Source of the DNA: a bacterium
GTDB lineage: Bacteria > Myxococcota_A > Bradymonadia > Bradymonadales > Bradymonadaceae
Assembly (NCBI GenBank): GCA_030427705.1
Contig: JAUIBR010000043.1
Span: 1 to 58,513, forward strand
Direction of reading: 5' to 3'
Length of the DNA stretch: 58,513 nucleotides
Positions 51,406 through 58,513 of the stretch are shown piece by piece. Position 1 is the stretch's first letter; every line of letters begins with the position of its first letter. Below the pieces are notes generated by a model. The model was not told the origin of the DNA. It was given only the letters and a program-made list of their open reading frames with translations, and ran no database searches. The translations under genes were made by a program, and so were the position numbers.

Positions 51406-52296
51406 ATGGGCCAGACGGTTCTCGTCGCCGATGACAGCCAGACGATCAGGAAAATCGTTGAGATGGCGCTAAAGGCGTCTACGTATCAAGTCGTGGGCGT
51501 TGGTAGCGCTCAAGACGCGATGGAAGCGGCTTCACACGCCCCTTCGGTTATCCTGCTGGATTATTACATGCCTGATGGCAGCGGTTACGACGTCTGTCGT
51601 GCACTGAAAGGAAACGCTGGTACCAGCGGCATTCCTGTCATCATGCTGGGCGGAACGTATCAGAGCTTTGACGAGGATTTAGCTCGGCAGAGTGGAGCCG
51701 ACGGCATCGTCATGAAGCCGTTCAAGACCGACACGCTCATTGACGCGATTGAAGCGGTTCAATCCGGCGCCGGTGCTGCACCCGCTGCTCCTGAAGCAGC
51801 TGCACCACCACCGCAACCTGAGCCAGCTGCACCGCAGTATGAGCCCGAACCGATGATGATGGACCCAGAGTCGGAGCCCGAGCCAGTTGCGGCCGCGCCT
51901 CCCCCTCAGCCGCAAGCTGAGCCTGAGCCACCACCACGCACGCCAACGCCCGCTCCGACCGGCGGAAGCCAGCCAAGCGTGGACGTCAACGCGTCGTCTC
52001 GAGCCCCAAGTTCGCCTCCGCCTGCAACGGCTCCGGCGACGACCAGCGGAAGCGGTCCGATTGGCGTCTCGCGTGGCGAAATCGAAAAAATGATCCGCGA
52101 CGAAGTTCGGTCGACCGTAAAGGCCGAGCTTCCAGCGATGCTTCGCTCGGTCATGGGTGAAACCTTCCAACAGAAGGTCCTTCCCAAACTCATCAACCAC
52201 ACGGAAGAGCGTGTCGAGAAGATGATTAATGACCGAATGGAAACCGCCATTCGTGAGCAGGTACGCGTAGAATTGGAGAGGCTACTCGCGGAATAA
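51406..52296 (+). CDS. Receiver domain with Pro-rich linker and helical tail
   Basis: 296 residues. The receiver (1-120) has the acidic pair VADDSQ, phosphoacceptor Asp in ILLDYYMPDGSGYD and the Lys in VMKPFK, so it can be phosphorylated. A Pro/Ala/Glu-rich linker of about 100 residues (PEAAAPPPQPEPAAP) follows. The tail is a charged helix (EIEKMIRDEVRSTVKAELPAM, then INDRMETAIREQVRVELERLL), probably a coiled coil for oligomerisation. This layout recalls RomR-like polarity proteins in outline only. No output enzyme domain is present. A terminator follows. Confidence 0.85.
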   Translation: MGQTVLVADDSQTIRKIVEMALKASTYQVVGVGSAQDAMEAASHAPSVILLDYYMPDGSGYDVCRALKGNAGTSGIPVIMLGGTYQSFDEDLARQSGADGIVMKPFKTDTLIDAIEAVQSGAGAAPAAPEAAAPPPQPEPAAPQYEPEPMMMDPESEPEPVAAAPPPQPQAEPEPPPRTPTPAPTGGSQPSVDVNASSRAPSSPPPATAPATTSGSGPIGVSRGEIEKMIRDEVRSTVKAELPAMLRSVMGETFQQKVLPKLINHTEERVEKMINDRMETAIREQVRVELERLLAE

Positions 52297-52320
52297 ATTC
52301 CGAACATATTTGAGTAGCCA

Positions 52321-52347
52321 AACCCGCCCTTCCCGGCGGGTTTTTTG
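52321..52347 (+). terminator. Intrinsic terminator after the receiver gene
   Basis: Stem AACCCGCC (52321-52328) with GGCGGGTT (52335-52342), a 6-base loop and a T run. It separates the receiver gene from valS. Confidence 0.85.
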
Positions 52348-52424
52348 TTGTGTAATGGAACCCCGCGCTCTGGTAACAAGGGCACACGCCCACAGGGCGA
52401 AAGAAGTTTGATAAGAGATGACCG

Positions 52425-55184
52425 ATGGATATCAACGAAACATACGACCCACTTGACGTTGAATCGCGCTGGTACCCCTTCTGGATGGAGGGTGGCTGGT
52501 TCGCTGCTGACGAAAATAGCGACAAAGAGCCCTACACAATCATGATCCCGCCACCCAACGTGACCGGGCGATTGCACATGGGCCACGCACTGTTCGTGAC
52601 GCTTGAGGACTTGTTGATCCGTTGGAAGCGCATGGAAGGCTACGAAGCACTCTGGCTTCCAGGTACCGACCACGCCGGTATCGCCACCCAGGTCATGGTC
52701 GAACGCCAACTCGCCGAGGAAGGAACCGACCGATACGAGCTCGGTCGTGAAGCATTCCTTGAGCGCGTCTGGCAATGGAAGGAAGAGAAAGGTGGCGCGA
52801 TCATCGACCAGATGAAACGCATGGGTGCCAGCTGCGACTGGGACCGTGAGCGCTTCACCATGGACGAGGGATTAAGCCGCGCCGTCCGAGAGGCGTTTGT
52901 CACGTTGTATGAACAAGGACTTATCTACCGTGCCGAGCGCATGGTGGATTGGGACCCTGAAACCCAGACCGTCCTATCCGGATTGGAAGTCGATCGCGAC
53001 GAAGAGAACGGAAACTTCTGGTACTTGAAGTACCCGTTAGCCGATGGCTCAGGAGAAATCATCGTCGGTACGACGCGTCCGGAGACGATGCTCGGCGATA
53101 CAGCGGTTGCGGTTCATCCAGGTGATGAGCGTTACAAAGACATGATTGGCAAGATGATCAAACTGCCAATCGTTGGTCGCGAGATTCCAATCATCGCAGA
53201 CGACATCCTGCCGGACCCAGAAAAAGGCTCTGGTGCCGTCAAGGTTACGCCTGCGCACGACCCGAACGACTTCGACTGTGGCAACCGACACGACCTCGAG
53301 CGGATTCAGGTCATCGGGCTCGATGCCAAGATGAACGAGCACTGTCCCGAAGCCTATCAAGGCCTGGACCGGTACGAAGCGCGTAAGAAGGTCATCGCTG
53401 ACTTCGAAGCGCTCGGGCTGTTGGACCGAATCGAGCCCACTCGTTACGCGCCGGGACGCAGCCAACGAAGCGGCGTTGTCGTTGAGCCTCTGCCCATGCT
53501 GCAGTGGTTCGTCGACACGAAACCGCTGGCTGACAAAGCCATCGACGCGGTCGAATCGGGCCGGACCAAGATTATCCCTGAGGTCTGGAAGAAGACCTAC
53601 GACCACTTCATGTACAACATCCAGCCGTGGTGCATCAGCCGCCAGCTGTGGTGGGGCCATCGCATTCCTGCGTGGTACTGCTCGGATTGCGGCGAGATCA
53701 CGGTTAGCCGCGAGGACATCACGACCTGTGGTAGCTGTGGCGCATCCAGCATCGAGCAGGACGAAGACGTCTTGGACACCTGGTTCTCAAGCGGTCTGTG
53801 GCCGTTCTCGACGCTGGGATGGCCAGACAAGACGGTCGATCTCGAGAAGTTCTACCCCACGCAATGCCTTGAGACCGGCTTCGACATCCTGTTCTTCTGG
53901 GTTGCGCGAATGCTGATGATGGGCTGCTGGTTCATGGACGAGACGCCGTTCGATGAGGTCTTCCTCCACGCGATGGTTCGCGACTCGAAAGGCCAGAAGA
54001 TGTCCAAAACCAAGGGCAATATCATCGACCCGTTGCACCTCATCTATGGTGCGACGCCTGATGAATTGGACCCCGAGCTACACAAAGAGTTGTTGCAACA
54101 ACACCCAGAAGGTGTTGAATCGCAAGGTGCCGACGCGCTTCGCTTCACGCTCGCCATCTATGCGGCTCAGGGGCGAGATATCAAACTCGATATCTCACGC
54201 GTCAGCGGCTACCGAGCGTTCTTGAACAAGCTATGGAACGCCGCGCGTTTTGGTCTGATGAACCTTGAGGACTTCACGCCAGCGCCGGCACAGGGCAGCT
54301 TGCCTGTGGATGAAGCACAGCTCTCGACCGTCGATCGCTGGATTCTGCATCGCTTGAATCAAGTTGCCGCGGAAGCGCAGACTGCGCTTGAGGGATACAA
54401 GTTTAACGACTACGCCCAGTCGATCTATCACTTCGTCTGGCACGAGCTATGCGACTGGTACATCGAATTCATCAAACCGGCGTTGTACAACGATGGCGGC
54501 GACGGTGATGCAGAACGAAAAGCGGCTCAAGCGACATTGAATTATGCGCTCGAGACGAGCCTGCGTTTGCTCCACCCAGCTGCGCCATTCATCACCGAAG
54601 ATATCTGGCAGGCTCTTCCGAAACCGGATGGAGCACCCGACGCAATCATGGTCGCCGAGTGGCCGAAGTTTGATGGCAGCATCGACTTCTCCGAAGAGTG
54701 TGCAACGGTCGACTTGCTCATCGCGCTCATCACCCAGATTCGGGCTATCCGTGGGGAGACGAACGTCAAACCTTCGGTCGAAATCGACACGATGTACCTG
54801 GTCGCCGATGCAACACAGCAAGCGTTGATCACGAAGGGTTCGTCGTATGTTCAACGACAAGCTAAGGTCGCGAACATCGAGTTCATTAGCCGTGACGAAG
54901 CGCAGGCCATGGACAGCACGGCGACCGCTATCGTTGAAGGCATCGAAATTCGCATCCCGCTCAAGGGACTTATCGACGTCGAAGAAGAGGTTGCTCGTCT
55001 GAAGAAGGAACTCTCGAAGGTCCAGGACGACATCACGTTTGTCAGTCGAAAGCTCTCGAACGAAGGGTTTGTTAGCAAAGCGCCTGAAGCTGTGGTCGCC
55101 AAGGAGCGAGAAAAACTCGCCGCCTACGAAGAGGCAAAACAGACTTTGGAAGACAGTTTGAAGGACCTGGAGAAACTCGCCTAA
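52425..55184 (+). CDS. valS: Valyl-tRNA synthetase
   Basis: 919 residues. Class Ia synthetase: the HIGH-type motif is PPPNVTGRLHMGHAL (about residue 46), the editing domain includes GTTRPETMLGDTAVAV, and KMSKTKGN is near residue 525. The tRNA-binding helical domain and a C-terminal coiled coil (ARLKKELSKVQDDI) of the usual kind complete it. The ATG at 52425 is preceded by AAGAGA. The SprT-like gene begins 2 bp after its stop. The leader carries no T-box that I can see. Confidence 0.97.
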   Translation: MDINETYDPLDVESRWYPFWMEGGWFAADENSDKEPYTIMIPPPNVTGRLHMGHALFVTLEDLLIRWKRMEGYEALWLPGTDHAGIATQVMVERQLAEEGTDRYELGREAFLERVWQWKEEKGGAIIDQMKRMGASCDWDRERFTMDEGLSRAVREAFVTLYEQGLIYRAERMVDWDPETQTVLSGLEVDRDEENGNFWYLKYPLADGSGEIIVGTTRPETMLGDTAVAVHPGDERYKDMIGKMIKLPIVGREIPIIADDILPDPEKGSGAVKVTPAHDPNDFDCGNRHDLERIQVIGLDAKMNEHCPEAYQGLDRYEARKKVIADFEALGLLDRIEPTRYAPGRSQRSGVVVEPLPMLQWFVDTKPLADKAIDAVESGRTKIIPEVWKKTYDHFMYNIQPWCISRQLWWGHRIPAWYCSDCGEITVSREDITTCGSCGASSIEQDEDVLDTWFSSGLWPFSTLGWPDKTVDLEKFYPTQCLETGFDILFFWVARMLMMGCWFMDETPFDEVFLHAMVRDSKGQKMSKTKGNIIDPLHLIYGATPDELDPELHKELLQQHPEGVESQGADALRFTLAIYAAQGRDIKLDISRVSGYRAFLNKLWNAARFGLMNLEDFTPAPAQGSLPVDEAQLSTVDRWILHRLNQVAAEAQTALEGYKFNDYAQSIYHFVWHELCDWYIEFIKPALYNDGGDGDAERKAAQATLNYALETSLRLLHPAAPFITEDIWQALPKPDGAPDAIMVAEWPKFDGSIDFSEECATVDLLIALITQIRAIRGETNVKPSVEIDTMYLVADATQQALITKGSSYVQRQAKVANIEFISRDEAQAMDSTATAIVEGIEIRIPLKGLIDVEEEVARLKKELSKVQDDITFVSRKLSNEGFVSKAPEAVVAKEREKLAAYEEAKQTLEDSLKDLEKLA

Positions 55185-55186
55185 GC

Positions 55187-55942
55187 ATGCTGCAGAAGTC
55201 GTTGCAAACCTCGCTATTTGAATGGCTCCGTGGTGGCTCTGGCCGGCAGGGGGTTCTTCAAATCTCCACCGATGAAGAGTCGGAAATGGAGCTCGCAACG
55301 ATTCTGCATTCCATGCTCGAAGACCGCGTAGGACGTGTGGATTTGGTCATCACGGACAATCGTCGACGGATGGTGTCTGTCAAACGGACCCGCGGTCGTA
55401 CCGAGTTTCGCGTGCACCGTATGTTCCTGGGGTGTGACGACGGGGTTGTCGATGCCTTGGTCGGTCTGGGCGTCAAAGACACGGCGAGTCGCAAACTGAT
55501 CCGTAGTTATGTGGAGGAGAATCGCGACGCGATCGTTGAGGATTCGCGCGACGTCGTGATTCGTACGGATGGCGAACACTTCGATCTGGCGGCTCTATTG
55601 GTCGACGTTAGACAACGGTTGGCCGAATCCCAGGATCTACAAGATATCCAGATTACATGGGGTCGAAAGGGCTCAGGGAAACGTAGCATTCGTTTTGGTA
55701 GCTACAATTTCGACCTCCGCCTCATTCGGATTCATCCGTCCTTGGACGCCGCCTGGGTGCCCAAATACTTCGTTGAGTTTGTGATCTACCACGAGCTCCT
55801 TCATGCACTGTTCCCTCCCGACCCAGATGCGAAACGTAGGGTGTTACATCCACCGGAATTCAGGGAACGCGAGCAGTGTTTCGAACGATACGATGATGCA
55901 ATGGCCTGGGAAGAAGCCAATTTGAAGCGATTACTGCGATGA
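55187..55942 (+). CDS. SprT-like zinc metalloprotease-fold protein
   Basis: 251 residues. The zinc motif FVIYHELLHALF (about residue 201) and a later His in LHPPEFREREQCFERY fit the minigluzincin/SprT-like pattern (HExxH plus a third His). The N-terminal two thirds carry no recognised domain but show an Arg-rich core (KRTRGRTEFRVHRMFLG). SprT-like proteins may act on DNA-protein crosslinks or other substrates. It is coupled to valS (2-bp gap) and its stop overlaps the next ATG by 4 bp. Confidence 0.75.
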   Translation: MLQKSLQTSLFEWLRGGSGRQGVLQISTDEESEMELATILHSMLEDRVGRVDLVITDNRRRMVSVKRTRGRTEFRVHRMFLGCDDGVVDALVGLGVKDTASRKLIRSYVEENRDAIVEDSRDVVIRTDGEHFDLAALLVDVRQRLAESQDLQDIQITWGRKGSGKRSIRFGSYNFDLRLIRIHPSLDAAWVPKYFVEFVIYHELLHALFPPDPDAKRRVLHPPEFREREQCFERYDDAMAWEEANLKRLLR

Positions 55943-57672
55943 AAGAACAATCCAATATCCGGCGGATGCTGCTCTCGGGATTCTTGGTCATAGCTGCGTG
56001 TGCATTCGCGGGCGCATCATGCGAGAAAACCCAAAAGAAGGACCCCACGCCTGTGACCCCGGCTGCGGATGCGGGGGCAACGGATGCGGGTTCCTCCAAA
56101 CCGGCTGAGGTGAAAACACCCAAAGCCGTCGGTCCGGATGCGCCGGCGATCATCATCTCGTCGGGCCTCAAAGGCTACACGGAGCCGTGCGGCTGCACGT
56201 TGGACATCATGCTCGGCGGCATCGACCGAATCGTGAAATTCGTCAACGACAGCACGGAATTGTACCCGGCTGCCGCGATGATTGATGCTGGCGACTTGTT
56301 GTTTGATCGCACAGAGATCCTCGAACATGAACTCAAGCAAGAGAAAGCTCGAGTCGACCTGATCGTAAAAGGCCTCAACGCGCTTCCCATTGAAGCTACA
56401 GTCCCCGGACAACGCGACTTTGCGTTGGGCACCGAGTTCTATCTTGAGACGATTTCAAAGACGAAGATCGCGCCCTTGGGCGCAAACGCAAAACTCAATG
56501 GGAAGCAACTCGCCGGAAACAAGCTGATCGACCTCAAGGGTACGAAGGTTTTCGTGGTCGCGGCTATGGATCCAACGTTGTTTGAGGGTGTGGAAGGCGT
56601 GGAGCTTGGCGATGCGGACGTTGCCCTCAACGCAGCACTCAAGACGGCTCCCAAAGACGCCGCGATCGTCCTGCTTGGACAGGGAGACCTGAAGTGGGTG
56701 AAGGACCGACTTAAGGCACACCCGCAGATCGACTTTGGTGTCGTCGGGCACGACCCACGCGAGACGGACCAAACAGACCTGGTCGGCAATGCCTTCACCT
56801 TGGAGCCATACGATCAGGGTCGTTACATGGGTGTGTTGAAACTCAATCTGGTTGGTCCTGGTGAGATCGCGAACGCCCGCGCTGCAAGTAAAGCCGACCT
56901 TGAGAAGATCGAGCGGCAGATCGAACATGTGAACTCGAGTATCGACCGTCTACCGCCTGCCACACCTGGCGAAGAGTCGCCCATGATGGTTACGCTTCGC
57001 GAGCGTCTCGACAAACTGAAGGCCCAGCGTTTGGAGTTGAAGAACGCGAAGCTTGAAACCCCCGCCGACAAAAACTGGTTCATCTGGTCGTCTGTCCCCA
57101 TGGAGCCCGAATATGCCGTCGACCCAGAGATTGAAAAAGCTCGTGTCGAGTACAACAAGAGCCTCAAGGCCCTCGTGCAGGCTGCTGACCGCCCCATCAT
57201 TCCACCTGAAGCCGGCAAGCCGTTCTTTATCGGGACCGACCAGTGCGCCACGTGTCACGTGACCCAGCATGAATTCTGGAAAAAGACGTCACACGGCAAA
57301 GCATGGTCGACGTTGGAAGAACGCCACAAAGATTTCGATCAGGGCTGTGTCGGTTGCCATTCGGTGGGTTACGAAAAACCCGGGGGCAGCGTGGTCGGCA
57401 AATTTGTCTACGACGCGACCTTGGGCGACGGCCCTACCAAACTTGAGTTCACCAAAGATCTGACAAATGTGGGTTGTGAAAACTGTCACGGACCGGGCTC
57501 GATGCACCGCATGCAACCCGTCGATGGAAACGGAAAACCACAGCACATCAAGCTGGAAGGGCCAGTGGAAACCTGCCAACAATGCCACGTCCCTGAACAT
57601 TCGCCTCGATTCAATTACGACAACTACATCAAAATGATCACAGGCGAGGGTCACGAACTGCGTTCGAAGTAA
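55939..57672 (+). CDS. Metallophosphatase-tetraheme cytochrome c fusion
   Basis: 577 residues. A lipoprotein-like or secretory signal (LLSGFLVIAACAFAGASC) comes first. Residues about 70-330 resemble the UshA/5'-nucleotidase-type metallophosphatase (IIISSGLKGYTEPCGC, DAGDLLFDR, FGVVGHDPRETDQ), though the usual HD and GNH blocks are poorly preserved. A coiled stretch leads to a cytochrome c554-like domain with four CxxCH motifs: CATCH (435), CVGCH (469), CENCH (513) and CQQCH (545). It should need cytochrome c maturation and act in the periplasm. Its reaction is unknown. The ATG overlaps the SprT-like stop. Confidence 0.85.
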   Translation: MKEQSNIRRMLLSGFLVIAACAFAGASCEKTQKKDPTPVTPAADAGATDAGSSKPAEVKTPKAVGPDAPAIIISSGLKGYTEPCGCTLDIMLGGIDRIVKFVNDSTELYPAAAMIDAGDLLFDRTEILEHELKQEKARVDLIVKGLNALPIEATVPGQRDFALGTEFYLETISKTKIAPLGANAKLNGKQLAGNKLIDLKGTKVFVVAAMDPTLFEGVEGVELGDADVALNAALKTAPKDAAIVLLGQGDLKWVKDRLKAHPQIDFGVVGHDPRETDQTDLVGNAFTLEPYDQGRYMGVLKLNLVGPGEIANARAASKADLEKIERQIEHVNSSIDRLPPATPGEESPMMVTLRERLDKLKAQRLELKNAKLETPADKNWFIWSSVPMEPEYAVDPEIEKARVEYNKSLKALVQAADRPIIPPEAGKPFFIGTDQCATCHVTQHEFWKKTSHGKAWSTLEERHKDFDQGCVGCHSVGYEKPGGSVVGKFVYDATLGDGPTKLEFTKDLTNVGCENCHGPGSMHRMQPVDGNGKPQHIKLEGPVETCQQCHVPEHSPRFNYDNYIKMITGEGHELRSK

Positions 57673-57759
57673 CAACTTTGCTTGCCCTTTTTGGGTATGT
57701 GTGGTGTCTTCGACAGGCACGAATACAGCTAGTTTTGGTCCCCGGTCGCAGTCGCGCCC

Positions 57760-58513
57760 ATGTTCAAAAGATTCCTCAAATTTCTCAAAGGCGAAGAGGA
57801 TGGCGCCAGCATTCAGTTCGAGGGCTCTTACTTAGAGCACCTATTTGAACAAGTGCGCCCGTTTGTGCATGAAGAACTCAAGGAATGCCCGGACCACGAC
57901 CCGCATCTGCTTCTAGTCATCGGCCTGTTGCGGGCAACGATGCTAGACCGGTGGGCAGACGAGTTCCGTCGGCCCCTTGTGGACTGGACGACCATTGGTG
58001 TCGATCCCCCTCCGCCCCCGGCTGAAGACCCAGCAAGTGGCACTGCCGAAGTCGACGTGTTGGCTGATACCGAGGCCACAGAAGGCGACGGTGGCGAGGC
58101 GATTGATGGGGCCGCGGATACTGAAGACTTCACTGCCGAGGCCAGAATCGCTGAAAAAGCGGTGGCCGCCGAAGCCGAAAAAGATTCGGACGGCGACGAA
58201 GAATCCGACAGTGGAGCGAAATCGGAAGACGCCGATGAGACCTCCGAGGAGGACTTCGCCGAGACCATCGAAGACTCTGGCGACGATGATTTCGAAATCG
58301 TTGCGGAGGAAAAAGAACCTGAGTCCGAAGAGCCTCAGCATTGGTCACGAATCACCGAAGAAATCAGCCTGTCCGACATCGAACAGCATTCAGTGCACGA
58401 GACCCGCGACAACACGCTGGAGATCGATAAATCTTCGCTGATGGAAGGTGATGCGCCACGTGTTGATTCACCTCAGGTGCTCCAAGCTGGCCGCGTGTTT
58501 CTGACGCTTCTGC
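57760..58513 (+). CDS. Acidic protein of unknown function, 3' end outside window
   Basis: The frame from the ATG at 57760 stays open to the window edge (about 251 residues seen). It starts with a basic helix (MFKRFLKFLKG) and a helical region (LEHLFEQVRPFVHEELKE, LLLVIGLLRATMLDRW). A Pro run (PPPPPAEDP) and a long Asp/Glu/Ala-rich linker follow, then SRITEEISLSDIEQH. Near the edge QAGRVFLTLL starts another helix, perhaps a TPR or FHA-like part. No family is recognised. It begins 87 bp after the cytochrome gene. Confidence 0.6.
   Translation, partial: MFKRFLKFLKGEEDGASIQFEGSYLEHLFEQVRPFVHEELKECPDHDPHLLLVIGLLRATMLDRWADEFRRPLVDWTTIGVDPPPPPAEDPASGTAEVDVLADTEATEGDGGEAIDGAADTEDFTAEARIAEKAVAAEAEKDSDGDEESDSGAKSEDADETSEEDFAETIEDSGDDDFEIVAEEKEPESEEPQHWSRITEEISLSDIEQHSVHETRDNTLEIDKSSLMEGDAPRVDSPQVLQAGRVFLTLL

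Noticed and set aside
52300-52424. T-box or other riboswitch leader before valS
   Set aside because: I found no T-box sequence and no antiterminator pairing; the only hairpin with a T run is the terminator of the upstream gene.

Overview
The window (about 58.5 kb, moderate GC, densely packed on both strands) looks like chromosomal DNA of a predatory or social deltaproteobacterial lineage, most likely Myxococcota and perhaps Bradymonadales. This is inferred from gene content: Ser/Thr kinases with a PEGA or membrane tail, a pseudo-receiver/J-domain protein, DUF1844, two sets of DUF1501/DUF1552 plus DUF1588/1592-type lipoproteins, thrombospondin type 3 and Ig-like lipoproteins with small Cys modules, and a matrixin with an Asn-rich linker and a MYXO-CTERM-like tail. 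No rRNA, tRNA, CRISPR array, phage or transposase gene was recognised.

Layout. 1-3.4 kb: the 3' part of putA, then an unusual element between the putA stop and a perfect bidirectional terminator. The element is a four-helix-bundle (23S-rRNA-IVS-type) gene flanked by two inverted arrays of a 22-25 bp repeat. 3.4-7 kb (minus): a DUF1501 protein and a large c-type-heme lipoprotein. 7.3-13 kb: a fused AroB-AroA shikimate enzyme, a TPR protein, a LysM/MepA murein endopeptidase and a PEGA kinase. 13-18.8 kb (plus): HEAT-repeat protein, unknown protein, pseudo-receiver/J-domain protein, def, fmt, rsmB, rpe. 18.8-21.9 kb (minus): a DUF1552/DUF1592 pair. 22-29 kb (plus): a tightly overlapped operon of a MoxR ATPase, a giant DUF5682-VWA protein, a double-SWIM protein and a previously uncalled 40-residue helix peptide. 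29-36 kb: purN, an Ig/lamin-tail lipoprotein, a 17-repeat TSP3 lipoprotein. 35-42.5 kb (mostly minus): clpB with an overlapping pseudokinase gene, an MBL/beta-CASP protein, a TPR membrane protein, and an operon of a 59-residue protein, DUF1844 and an HtrA-like lipoprotein protease. 42.8-48.3 kb: an exported protein with a matrixin, a metallophosphoesterase, an XPB-like helicase and an APH-fold kinase. 48.4-58.5 kb: Ser/Thr kinase with rimK, a small lipoprotein, a receiver protein, valS, a SprT-like metalloprotease, a metallophosphatase/tetraheme cytochrome fusion, and an incomplete acidic protein.

The two strongest leads are (i) the repeat-flanked four-helix-bundle element, a solitary unit of which recurs 40 kb away, and (ii) the MoxR/DUF5682-VWA/SWIM/mini-peptide operon, whose four genes overlap end to start. 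Other gene architectures worth attention are the AroB-AroA fusion, the clpB-coupled pseudokinase and the metallophosphatase-cytochrome fusion. Three convergent gene pairs interlock their stop codons in a 4-bp overlap and a fourth pair abuts exactly, which suggests a compact genome with few intrinsic terminators.
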